Source: Lunularia cruciata (lineage: Eukaryota; Streptophyta; Marchantiopsida; Lunulariales; Lunulariaceae). From it: a stretch of 64,000 nt of DNA. This document shows, piece by piece, positions 20,583 to 32,256 of the stretch. The notes below the pieces were generated by a model. It made no database searches. It was given only the letters and a program-made list of their open reading frames with translations, and was not told where the DNA came from. The position numbers and the translations under genes were made by a program. The DNA lies in the NCBI GenBank assembly GCA_948567375.1, contig OX419756.1, positions 40,624,333 to 40,688,332 of the forward strand, written 5' to 3'. Positions within the stretch are counted from its first letter, which is position 1, and the number at the start of each line of letters is the position of its first letter.

Positions 20583-20589
20583 CCTTCTA

Positions 20590-20872
20590 GAGTCCTCATG
20601 TTAGGAGGACTTGATGATGTTGTTTGGAAGTATCATATGAACAATTGTGTGCCTTGCCACCTCTCAACATTGATAGTACTATCGACCTAAGCTTGGCAAT
20701 TACAAGCAATCTTGTGATGTATGTTTTATGGCTCTTCTTATGGAGCTCCTACCATGGTAGTATATGATAGCTGCTTGAGAGGATGGTATATGGCATGTTT
20801 GACTTCTCTCCTCATGGTGGTTCCTCAAGGACAATGGTTATGTCCTTGATGTACTTGACTTATAGCTAGTTC
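20590..20872 (+). pseudogene. PHD finger of copy B
   Basis: The same C-terminal zinc finger as in copy A. Across frames it shows NNCVPCHL near 20640, then CMFY (second Cys lost), VYDSCLRGWYMACLT at about 20761-20805 (third Cys and His lost to Tyr, fourth Cys kept) and VVPQGQWLCP, stop, CT at about 20818-20868. The kept fourth Cys and Trp complement the losses in copy A, so the ancestral finger was C4HC3. Confidence 0.75.
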
Positions 20873-21027
20873 ACTCCTTATGTGATCTAAATTATAAATA
20901 TGCAACTAACAATGGAGCTTGATAGCACTCAGCCTCATGCTCCTTGCTCACCATATGGCATATCACATACTTGGAGTAGAAGGCTATTTGGAGTTAGAGG
21001 GACCTAACCACCAACTAGGAGAGCAAC

Positions 21028-21647
21028 TGTGGCACTTTAGAGTTCATGTTTGACTTTTTATATGAGTTGTGCTTCTATAATGTATGATATTGATAGTGAT
21101 ATATGCTAGGTAGCAATGTACATATGCACAATAGCTATCACAACATTTGCAACACCAAATCTAGTTTTCTTAGATGTTAGAGTGCTAGTCTTGGCAATCA
21201 TAACTATACCATTAGTTGCTCAAAGACTACTTAATGGCGGGAAAATTTCATATAAGGGCTACTAACCACACTGTTAGAGCTACCATTTGCACTATCAAGT
21301 AGGCCATCATATGCACTATTATAGCTAGAGCTCCAGGTTTTTTCAAGGGGTATACATCTGAAGTACAACACCAAAGAGCTCATTTCTTTGATATTGAGTC
21401 TTTGAGGGGTTATAATGAAAACAAGATCAAGAGGCATCACCTAAAGTCTCTTAGCTAGAGTGGGTGTGGCTTGACAATGTAATCATAGTCTGTTATTTGC
21501 AATATATTGAGTTGAGTGTTGAGTTTCTAATCCATGTTGAGTATATGACCAATTGATTATTGTGGCACTTTAGAATTCATGTGTGACTTTCTATATAAAT
21601 TATGCTTCTATAGTGTATGATGGATAGCAATGTATATATGCACAACA
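21028..21647 (+). repeat. LTR of copy B
   Basis: TGTGGCACTTTAGAG at 21028 to ATGCACAACA at 21647, 620 bases. The opening motif recurs at 21561, so the unit starts and ends with a direct repeat, as in copies A and C. Confidence 0.7.
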
Positions 21648-23762
21648 ATAGTCTTACTATTTTTACCATGCCTTGTTGAAGTCCATTGAAGATATTGGGT
21701 GTTGCATGTATCACATCATCAAATTTGTTGATATTCCAAATATGAGATAATAACCTAAACAAAATGTAAAGACAAATATATATACATCTCAATCTATTTT
21801 AAGTTAAGTGGAGATAGAGATTTAAATGGAGTAGCAATGAACATGATTTATTCATTTCATCAATAAAAGTAGAAAAATATTTTAATTTTCCATATAACTG
21901 ATCCTAATCCTCTTATACTAATCCCTATATTTGTGTTTCACTTGCTATCTTCAATTATATCTTAGTTCATAATTTGATAATCCGCTAAATTTGGCCAAAT
22001 AATGCACAAATTTTGATTAGATATTTTTACCAAACATTTCTATTTAGCTACATTATATGGTCACTCAATGCATGATTAAAAAATATTGTAGCATAGTTTC
22101 ACTTATGATTTTGTAAATTGCCATCTATGATCAAAAACCAATTCCAATGGAAACTAGGTCTAAGGATGTAGCATCCATAAAGAAGTTTTCTAATATATCT
22201 TCATCATGAATTTATAAAGACATCTGCTAACATCTTCATTCTTTGCCTTCAATGGTCTAGCCTTTACCTAATTTTAGAGATAATTAGCAACTACTATAAT
22301 ATTTATAAGGACTCTATTGATAACATACAAGGTCAATATATTACTTCAAGTGGTCTGAATAATAGTATCAATCAAAGAGATGATTTTGAATGGACTTCTT
22401 TGTGGAAGTTTGACAAACATTACAACATCCATTCTACCTCACTATAAGGTAAAAGCTAATGAATTATTTGATAAGCTATATTGAGAGACAAAAATAGTGG
22501 TTGATTGCTCAAGCACATTAGGAAAAAGGAAGGAAAATCGTTTGATTTTGTTACAATACCAAAGTTCTAATTAGAATTTAAGTTTAAGTTCATTTAAAGT
22601 ACAATATTTGTTGGTCAATGGTTTATTAAAGTTTTTACCATGTTTACAAGATGTTTATCCATGGTACTTACTCAATTATTGAATTAATAGTATGGTTAAG
22701 ATTAGGCCAAAATCTCCATAAGGTTTATTAACGGTTGTTGTTATTTTTATCCAAATACTAGCAATGCTTGTGTCTTTTGAACACAATAAAAACAAAGTTC
22801 AAACTTCCAACCCCAACCATAAGAGTCTTGATTGCTTGTTTATGTTTCCTCACAATGTCTGTTAAACTACTTGTGGTATCACATGGCAAAGTTTTGGTTC
22901 TTGCTCATAAAAATCCATGAGAAGCAAAGGAGGATACCCATATAGAATCTAATTCTAAAATATAAATAGACTAGCTCAAAAACATTTGTTGAACATTTTA
23001 ATGTTCATAATCTAAAATCATTATGTATTTTCTTCATCTATGAATTGTGATATAAATATGTAGAAATCATAGACATACAATGACATATTGTCCATGTTTA
23101 TGAGAGAGAAAAATATTGCTATAAAGAAGGTCGTACCTCATTACTATCTTATTGTAAAAAATATGTAGCAAGTTGTTCCAACATCCACTTCAATGCCATG
23201 AGACGTCCCAAGAAAGAAAGAGATGATGCCTTCTTCTTCTAACAATTCTTGTACCAACATGTTAACCTTTATTTCCAATATCTTAATACACACATCCAAC
23301 TTTTTGAGAGGATACATAATGCTCCAACTTCTCATGTTATATTCTCAACTAAACTTAAAATAATAAAGTCCTAGTAAGCAAGGAAAGATAAGAATTATAA
23401 AAAGAGTTGATAACTTGACTATTTTAATTGGCTACAAAGCTTGTTAATGTGGTGATTTCATGTATAAATAAGTAGAAAAATGTAATGATACAAAAATGGG
23501 AAAATAAATCTCCACTAAATCATTATTTTTTATTAATTTCCATTTAGTATGAACCTTTAGCCTTTTTGATATCCATATGAACCATCAACATTGACTATTA
23601 AAATTAAAATGATGTTTGCTTTTGTAAACATGCTCTTTATTTTTGAAGTTTACAAATAATCTTTTGGCAAATAAGGCAAAGTGAAGAAGTATTATTGCAA
23701 ACTTTTTTGGAAATTAATACTTGCAAACTCCACTTGCAAGAAAAATTTTTGCATCATGATTT
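21648..23762. other. AT-rich intergenic stretch, no gene seen
   Basis: No coding region, RNA gene or clear transposon could be supported. Open stretches are short and without recognisable domains. Low-complexity A/T tracts dominate. Confidence 0.6.
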
Positions 23763-24033
23763 TGTTAGGATTAACTCTTATGCCTTAGGGTTACACGGTA
23801 AATGGATCTTTTTTCACAAGTTGATGGTTGGAGTGAATTAAGAGAGTGAGGAGCTCTTGCCTTGTATGCAAAAATATCGTAGTAAGCATGGGGTGTTACT
23901 AAATATTCTTAAGGAATTCCCATGGATGTAGCCTTACATCAAGAAGAACCATGTACTTCTATGTTATGTGTGAATTTGCTAGATAGATACATCATGTGTG
24001 CATGTTGTTGTGACTCTCGTCAATTCTCAAACA
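23763..24033 (+). repeat. possible copia-type LTR with primer site
   Basis: Starts TGTTAGGATTAAC and ends CTCAAACA (TGTT...AACA termini). Two bases later TGGTATGAGAGC (24036-24047) matches the initiator tRNA-Met primer site with one mismatch. Length and termini suit a short Ty1/copia LTR. No matching 3' LTR was found in the window. Confidence 0.45.
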
Positions 24034-24047
24034 AATGGTATGAGAGC

Positions 24048-25600
24048 AAAAAAATATCTTCTCCACTTATCTTTCTCTCCCTCCCACCTCTTAGTGAGCA
24101 GTTGATCCATTGACCTATCCTAAAATTTATGTGTCTTGCCTTCATGTCTGACATATATGAGTTTCTTTGTCTTCTATCTGCTTCTACTGCCGTGTTGCAC
24201 TTTTGTTCTCGCAAGGACATCCTTGGATCAGTTTGGTAGCACTCAATAGGTTGTTTACTAAGACAAGATTGTATGTGCTGAAAGAAGAAGGGATGGAAGA
24301 AATGAAAGGTCTATCTTCCTAGCAACTTGAGAAGACCAAAGACCAATTTTAGTAGGGAGTTCTCCATGCAAGCTGGATCAGGTGGATTGGTTGATATTCT
24401 TTTGTTAGGCAATAGATTGAAGAGGTGATAAATAGGGTTGAAGCTTGACATGTTTGTTCTTTTGGTGAGGTAATAGAAGGTTTCCATGGCAGGAGAGAAT
24501 GGAATATGTGTCCATATTAGGAACCAAATTGACAATGAAGCGGTGATGGTTTATAGTGATATGTGAAGAAGTTTTAAAGGGAAGGAAATAGTCTATAGCA
24601 GAGTGAGATTTGCTAGAAGAGAGTTCTATAAGAAAGATTTGAGAGCAAAGCAAGCTGGTGCAGGGAGAAGAAAGGAGGTGCGAGTTACAATGTAACAAGG
24701 AATTTTTGCAAACTGGTTTGGTAATGTGCACCAAAGTGCAGCCAGTTGAAATTTGAAATTGGTCTTCACTTGGGTACAGCAACATGATTAACATATGACA
24801 CTATCTTATCCATTCTCTGGTTTGAAACAAGTACTTCGGTTGAAAATATGTTTGAAGTCTCTACCTTAGTGAGGATAATGTACCTTGTAATTGAGAATTT
24901 TTAGTATGTTGAAAGAGAACATTTGCATTAAGATCTGGTCTCCTCTCTATGTGCACTCCTATTCCACCAAGTCATCCACAAGGAGAATCTTCATCCATGG
25001 AGCAGTATTCAGTCCTATTATATTAGTTCTTATTCTGCATGTTGTTCTAGTCATTGCAAAAAAAGAATAGAGGTTGTTCAGCCGCTAAAGAAAGCAAGTT
25101 TTGTTTCAATTTCATATCTTTTTGATGTTCTAGTGAGATTTTGAGCACATTGGCAAAAGCTTTTGAAAGGAAAGATGAGACAAGATATTTTTCCATGTTG
25201 CTAGAGAGAAATTTTGGCTTCCTATGCCTGACATAACACACATGAAGAGGGAGGTACACATGTAGGACTATCACTATAAATTCTAGTTGAAGCTTTAGTG
25301 CAACAATTGTGGCTCCTATGGGAGACTCTAGATGATAGTTACGGACATGATGATGAAGTGTGTAAAAATTTGCTTCATGATCTATTATAAATAACTACAA
25401 AAGGTAACTTTGATTGTAGTTGTGTGATTGGCTTTTGGCCTTGGCTTGACGATTTAAGGTTAGGAGCATCAGCAATTGTGGAGCAATGAATTACATTGTA
25501 GCTATACACCCAATTCTATATGATAGTAGCAAGGTTGATTGACTACTATCATGGTACCCCAAGTTGGAGACTAGACTATGTATGTTAGTGAGTGAAAGAG
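24048..25600. other. no gene seen
   Basis: Sequence after the possible copia primer site. A 129-residue open stretch on - (24405-24794) shows no recognisable motif and looks like chance. Confidence 0.55.
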
Positions 25601-27187
25601 AATGTGAGTTTTTGGTGTGAATTGTGTGTGTATTTTTGACCCCCCTACCTCAAATTTAGTTCATAACTTTTCATTCAGTACTCGGATGAACAATCTGTTT
25701 AGTATGTTGGAAAGCTTATCTTCAGGGCTACATGTTGATAGACCTAGTTGTTAATTTTGAGTACTTAAGAAGCTACTGTAAAATTATTTATGTCTCATGA
25801 CCCACTCTCCTAAGTATTTGAGTTTTAAGGTGGAAGGTTCATGGACTCAAGAAGAGTCTCTAAGTGCAACAATAGCCTTAAATGTACTTGTGGAGTAGAA
25901 GAAAGTCAAGATTGGTACTTTGAAGCTTAGTGGACCCAAGTTTGATGGCCTCATGGATTACTTACTGTGGGAATGGCAAGTGAAAGGAGTGTTGAGGGTA
26001 ATTGGTTTGGGTAAGTTCTTGAGGGAGAAACCTGATGATGGTGATTGGGATGATATGCAATAGCAAGTCGTGAATACTATTTTTCTTCACCTTCAGCCAC
26101 CCACGTAATCAAGTAGGTTGGGGAGCATTCCAATTGTTCCTTGTTGTTTGATGCACTTCAGGGCAAGTATCATCAGAATGAATTGTCAAACTGATTGTAT
26201 ACTAATCTAAAACTAATCACATTCAAGACAAAACCACAGACTAGCATCAGAGACAATGTGGATGTATTTTGTGACCTAGTGGTAGACTTGACAAGCTTGG
26301 GAGAGGACTTGAATGAGGAGCGGAAGCCACTGCACTTGTTGGGCTCCTTACCGCCATCCTATCAATCACTTTCATGAGTTTTGTTGCCCCGTGAGAAGAA
26401 GACTATTACTTTTGAACAGGTGACAACAACTCTATTTATAGATGACTTGCAACAAAAACTTGTTGCAACCTTGGTGCCGTCTTTTATTTTAGGTAATGCT
26501 TTGTTTGTTTAGTGTGGGAGACCTCAGTGGAGGACTAATGATGGTGATAAGGGGGAAAAAAAGACCAAGTCCAAGTCTAAGTCTAGAGGTAAATCCAAGA
26601 AAAGGAAACAAGTGACTTGTTAGGGATGTGGCAAAGGAGGCCATATGAAGAAGGAGTGTAGGGTTAAGGGAAAAGGAAAGGTAGATGAAGGAGGCTCTTC
26701 AACAAACATAGTTTATGCTGATGAGAAATCTGATCTATTGGATGATCAGTATGATTTGTGATGATGTGTGTATGCCCTTTGTGCCTCATCTCCTAGTAGA
26801 GATGATGAGTGGATTCTAGATTTTGCTTACTTGTACTATATATGCTATATCAAGGAATTTCCATTCACTTTTAGCATCATATGGTTCAGTTTTGATGGGG
26901 AATGATAAACCTTGTCAGATTGAGGATATGGGATCCGTAAGGATTCAAATGTTTGATAGAGCTATGCATAAGTTGAATGATGTTCAGTTCATACCTAACA
27001 TGAAGAAGAACTTGATTTCACTTGGAGTATTGCATGCCAAAATTCATCAATGAAGTGTTGGTGATGGGGTTACTTTTAGTCACTTTTGGTGGTAAGGTTA
27101 TCTTGCAAGGTAACTTTCAAAAGAATCTATTTGTATTGGATGGAACTACAATGTGTGGAGAAGCCAATGTAACCAGGTCTAAGGATG
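25600..27187 (+). mobile_element. Ty1/copia fragment: gag and start of protease
   Basis: Gag remains: a capsid segment at 26195-26374 (TNLKLITFKTKPQTSIRDNV, then ERKPLHLLGSLPPSYQSLS), a Lys/Arg-rich stretch at 26550-26620 (KKTKSKSKSRGKSKKRKQ) and a CCHC knuckle at about 26620-26660 ending GCGKGGHMKKEC, with a TAG after the first Cys. The protease start reads DEWILDFA at 26806-26829, where copia has WILDSG or WILDSA, followed by pieces of the conserved region (VLMGNDKPCQIEDMGSVRIQ, NMKKNLISLGVLHAK) and GNFQKNLFVLDGTT near 27110-27150. This Gag-Pre-protease order is that of Ty1/copia. Integrase and RT are missing; the fragment runs straight into an LTR fragment at about 27188. Confidence 0.85.
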
Positions 27188-27850
27188 TATTTGGTCAGAT
27201 AGAGGTGTCACAAAAAGAGTACTTCTACTAATAGGGCCTAAAGTTGTAACATCAATAGCTAGACATATTAGCTAGAGGTGAAAATCTGCTTGATAGCATC
27301 TGGAAGGATGTTATGTATGATGGGCTGGTTAGATCAGATAGAGATGTCACCAAAATAGGACTTCTACTAATAGAGTAGGAGCTGAAAATAGCCTTGAAAC
27401 TTTAGAGTCAATTTTGGAGGCCTAAACAAATGAATTAGTCCTCAAAAATGTGCAAATTCCTCCCTCCCCCTCCACTCTTCAAAGGAAAGGCTGACCTTCA
27501 CTCCCCTTGGTTTGTCTCATCAAGAGCTTTCCAACGGTACCTCACCCATGTGATTTGGAGATTCTTACATGAAGATTCCTTAAAGACCCCCTCCAATCAA
27601 AGGTGGTTTGACCAACCAGATAGGATCAAGACGGACATGTCACCCATGTATGCAACTAATCAAAGGGAGAGATCATTGACATGTCACTCATCCATGTATC
27701 TGATCCAAGGGTGGAGCTTCCTTTGGGGTAGTCCCTCTTACCATATAATATAGTCAAAGTGCTCCTTTGGGGCATCGGAGGTTTGAGTGTGAAAGAATGT
27801 GTTTCTTATTTTGTGTTTCTCTTTGGGTCTCCTATCCTTGGAGTATTACA
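27188..27850 (+). repeat. LTR fragment related to the nested chromodomain element
   Basis: Shares with the LTR at 7461-8193 the blocks around TCACCAAAAGAGTACTTCTACT, the stretch rich in GGCCTAAAC, TTGACCAACCAGATAGGA, GACATGTCACCCAT and the end CTTGGAGTATTACA. The first roughly 60 bases of the LTR are missing. It is more diverged than the other copies. Confidence 0.8.
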
Positions 27851-30150
27851 ACTAACAACACATTATTAACTAAGAAGAAACAAGAATCAAACTCCATGAC
27901 ACTCTTGCAAAGTATGTCGAGAATGAAAAAAAGATGAATTCTTCTTCATTCCTTATTTACATACTTATGAAAAAATCACACACCTAAGTAATTAATTAGT
28001 TGTATAACTAAAGTTACAATGCAAAAAGTCTTCAAAAGAAAACTATTTAGAAAATATCCAAACTCATAAAGATATTCATATAAATATCTTTTTTTTATCT
28101 TGATACAAAAACTAAGCCAAGGATTCTTTAACATTGTCTATTTTAAACTAAGAAAAATTTACATTGAAAATACTAATGGACGCAAAAGTTCTAAATTCTT
28201 TCTTTGAAACCAAATATCTATGAAGACCAAGGAATCCCACTACAACCTAAATTAATTGTCCTCACTCTTTCCTACTTGCAAGAATAAGTATTACTAATAG
28301 AGTAATTCAATGATACAAACTAACTAAAATTATTTTATGATAATTATTTCTAACATCAATGTTTTTATAAGTTAAAGTGTTTTTTTTTAAATTACATCAC
28401 AAAAATAAAAATTTCTTTTAAAATATGATTAAAATTAAAATAAAACTTTTTATCATTTTTTGGATATGATTAAAAAAAATTTTAGAAAATAATATTATTA
28501 AATGGCTTATAACGCCCTTAGATTGAGATATATATGCTTCTAAAGGTTATATATTTTTGGGTTGCAAGTTCCTCTAAAATAATACTACTTCTATTTTCTA
28601 ATTATGACAAACTACCATCAATAAAAGCTTGATTTAGATAGAAAGTATGCTAAAATATTTAGATGATATGTCTTTAATTTCTGCGTGGTCAGATGCAACA
28701 AATAGCACATATATGCATGACTAATTTAGAAGCTTGATTAAAATATAAACAGACTATGTCTTTAATTTACACTATCAACTAAAGTTGGACACACTACCAC
28801 TAAATAGAGCACACCCACATATATATTTCCCACATCTAACAATCACTTTATGCTGAAAAAAATTTGACATAGGATAGTTAAAGGATCGTTAATTACATAT
28901 ATGCTTGTGATTATGAAGACTAATTAATTAAACTAAGTTTTAGAGTTTACATTTCTTACCAGTTCAGGAATGGTAGTATTTGAGAAATTCAATGCTGTTT
29001 TATCTCGATTTGATTATTCTTTGAATAAGAGATTTTTCATGCTACATGATTTATTCAAGGATTTGCAGAAAATTGTATGTGAGATATGAATGTAATTAAA
29101 ATATTGTAAAAGATGCTTCGTTATCTTTTATGATCGAATAATATTTCTTGCATTAGTCAATGATTCCATGAATTAATAAAGGAGTCAATTATAAACGAAA
29201 TTAAAATAAAATTAAACAAATTATAAAGGAGTAAATAAAATTTTCTGGAATTATGTACTTAATGATTAGTTATTCTTCTACGCAAAAAATAAGGTCATGT
29301 TACTGCACTTCACTTTAAGTTAATCTAGAAGGGAAAACTTGGAAAAGCCTTTTAGTCATAGTTATAAACTATATAATCCATAGTTGAAAATAATTTTCAA
29401 CATGATAAAATCAATTAAATTTATTCTTTAAGCTAGAGTGGAACGGAGCCTATTAACTTCAAAACGGAAACTAAAAGAAGTCATTGAGAATTTTATATAG
29501 TTTATAAGATGTAATTTGGATTTGACGTTACTGTTAATTTTAGCATACATTTATATAAATTAGAAAATATATCATAAATGTTTTTCACGCTCATATCATC
29601 CAATATCCAAAAAGTAAAATTATAGAAATGCCAGACCCACAGACTAAGTTAAACCATGTATTCTCTGATCCTCTTAATCGAAAGTACATTCCTATCGTAA
29701 AAACAATAAAATTGGGATCACTTTGCAGAATAAGAATTAAGGATTTAAAACCATAATCAGCTACAGCAGACAACCACCACAACGGAGGTGAAAGAGAATA
29801 TAGTAGTGTATTATTGTTTTAAAGCCAAGACTAGGAGCGCACAAGTACAAACAAAAAACAAATAATTATCGGGACGTCGTAACCTAATTACACCCAAAAG
29901 AGTGCGTTGAATCACCAACACCCCATGGACCATAGCGTAATCAAGCACTAGATAAGAGTACACATTTATAGTGGTTTCTCTATTTTCAGAAATCATAACA
30001 CGGTAGCTGAATTTCTTTGTGTGGTATTCCGTGGGTGACATGGACGGTGAATCATATCTTTTCTGGTGGTATGTTATCTCTAGAGTGTATATTAAGCATA
30101 TACACTCTAGAGAATTCAGTGGAAATTCATTGAATTCATGTCCGGGTGTC
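27851..30150. other. AT-rich intergenic stretch, no gene seen
   Basis: No supported gene. It contains long A/T runs, and a short perfect hairpin at 30077-30113 near its right edge. Confidence 0.6.
30077..30113. repeat. perfect hairpin, 16-nt arms, 5-nt loop
   Basis: 30077-30092 is the reverse complement of 30098-30113, with loop TAAGC. It is about 2.1 kb upstream of the transporter start codon. Confidence 0.9.
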
Positions 30151-31320
30151 AGCGACACGTGGCCGAAGCTCGCATGAGGGCTGCTGGAGAGAGAAAGGGA
30201 ATATTCCGACAGCCCACACCAAAGAAAACGTGGCGTGTCCTGCGTAAATGTTAGAATCAGTGCACGGAACTAATAGTTAGAGAGGCCCCGACTGTGTCAA
30301 CAACGGTGGAGTCCGAAGAGTGGTGGCGAAGTCAAGCGTCTTGGAAAGAGCCCCGAGGAAAGAAGAAGGAAGGAAGGAAGGAACGAAGGAATCTTGAGAT
30401 CATAGAGTGCGTTATAACTCCTTACAGCGGAGTGGAGTGGGAATAACAGTGATGCCAGTTCCGGTGCATTTGGGAGGGAGGTACGCTCGAGCCAGCTGAG
30501 CTGAAATGATCGTTCGTGGTGGCACGTTAGACAAAAAGGGAGAGGGAGGGAGGGAGGGAGGGGGCCGTCCGTCCGAAGAAGAGTTCTTGGAGCGTTCGTC
30601 TTTCGCAGGTAGCGAGCGAGCTAGCCCGTATGTAAAGCTTAAGTGCTGCTGACGACTCGGGGGACCATAGCGACAGGAGGGAACAGAGGGGGGGTCTTAA
30701 CTTCAGCTTTGGCTGAGTGGAGTGGATGTGATGGAAGTTCGACCAATTGCCCGTGAGAACAAACGAGAAGAATTTGCTGGAAGCAGCATCGTGGTGCTGT
30801 AATTGAGGCGGAGGAGGGCTGGATGGTCTTCTACTTGTATTACTACTACTCCAGAGCCTCTGATCTGGCAATTGGAAGAAGATATCTTTCGTCCTCACAC
30901 GGAGGCACCATCACCTGCGGCATGAGCTCACCATGCTATTTGCAAAGCCGGCCAATTCCCCCCTGGTCGATCATCCGTGAGGAGAGGAGGCGTGAAGGTT
31001 CGACCAAGAGGTTCTTATCAGTATTTAACAAAAGTAGAGACGGTAAATTCTGGCAGCTTTAATTCTCCTCCACAAATTCTCTCTCTTTGCTTTGCGCAAT
31101 CGGAATTTAAGGATCTTCTTCTTACTGCTGTTGGAACAATGTTGAGTGCTGCTTGGTTGGTAAATTTTCGTATTAAAATTTTTTTCCCTCTCCCGATTGG
31201 AGAGCTTCAGCTTTGGAATCAACGCGTCAGTTTCGAGAGACCTCTTCGGTGTCCGGAACTAGTTCAAATGGTTCATGAATCGCCATCCCTGTTTGCTGTC
31301 TTCTATCTCTCTACTTCTTT
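30150..31320 (+). promoter_or_regulatory. GC- and GA-rich upstream region of the transporter gene
   Basis: Base composition changes sharply from AT-rich to GC-richer, with purine tracts: GAAG repeats near 30360-30395 and GGGA repeats near 30540-30565, followed by CT-rich sequence at 31060-31090. GA/CT tracts are common in plant core promoters and 5' leaders. An intron in the 5' leader is likely, because an acceptor TTCTGTTGCAG ends at 32219, about 37 bases before the start codon, with no coding sequence directly upstream. The transcription start is not defined. Confidence 0.45.
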
Positions 31321-32256
31321 TCTTTAATCTTCGAGTACGACTGTTTCATCTTCGGAAGGCAAACTCTGTGCGGATGCTTGATTTCTACGAGCTCCTGAGA
31401 TCTCAAGTGGAAAACCTTGGAGAAGAAACCTCCCTTTAAATTGCAGTATAGTGAACCACGATCATGACAAGTGATGTCATGATTCAAAGATTCAAATGTT
31501 TTATCTAGGGGGCCTTCACAAAGTCGAAACAATCATGGGATGTATTGTGGTCACCGTTAGGAATTCTGGTGAGTCGGAAAATTATCTCAGTCAGGTTAAC
31601 GATTCATAAATGCAGACATAGGTTTGACCTGATCTTGTGTCTGGGAATGGGCAACTGACCTGGGGTAGGTCTGAAGGTAATTCAATTGTCAAACCATGTG
31701 CCTTCAACTTTTGCCCGAGATGTGGAGTAGAGGTCTTAACAACCTGAGATGTTCTTACTTTCTTTTTAGGCTAACTTTTGAACTTCACCTAGAAGTTGGT
31801 GTGCTTCAATTCATGTGGATGCCTGCAAGGAAAACCATTCGGATTAGACTCTAGGATGTGGTGACGGCGTTTGACCTGAGTTGCTAAGTCGAGCATCTCC
31901 TGGGTCTGTCTTGTCATCCCGATCAGTGTCAAGGTTTTAGTTTCCGAGTGAATGATGCAATGTTTTAGTCCTCCCCCAGTGAGGAATTACTGTGATATGT
32001 TGAGAATAGAGCAAAAACCTACGTGGCTAATCTACCTTGTGCTCAAACAAACTCAGCTGATTGCCTTCATTTCTCGTTGCTTCTGTGATGATTGTCACAG
32101 TGACGATGCTCAGCTTTTGCTCAGTTGATAATATTTTCATCCCATAGACGGATTAAGATATTATGTGGTGTATGCAAGTCTTCCCAAGTTGATACTGTTC
32201 TCGATGAATTCTGTTGCAGGTCGGTCTGTTAAACCCAGCATGTCCGTTTAGGGAAA

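Larger units (their letters stand above)
14661..21647 (+). mobile_element. Ty3/gypsy copy B (decayed), same family as copy A
   Basis: 5'-truncated second copy of the methyltransferase/PHD family. It begins where the nested element ends and picks up gag at about 14780. The same order can be read: gag zinc region, protease region, methyltransferase (16430-17560), RT (17940-18900), RNase H (18890-19230), integrase (19600-20400), PHD finger (20590-20870) and an LTR at 21028-21647. It is more decayed than copy A, but its methyltransferase motif IV (PCQ) and motif VI (Glu-Asn-Ile) are better kept. Confidence 0.88.

Noticed and set aside
24405-24794. 129-residue open frame on -
   Set aside because: No recognisable motif, skewed composition and no supporting context.
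29811-30158. 115-residue open frame on -
   Set aside because: Crosses the hairpin at 30077-30113 and shows no domain; likely chance.
30527-30898. 123-residue open frame on - in the transporter's upstream region
   Set aside because: Pro/Ser/Leu-rich translation of the GGGA and GA tracts, which is typical of low-complexity DNA read in the antisense direction.
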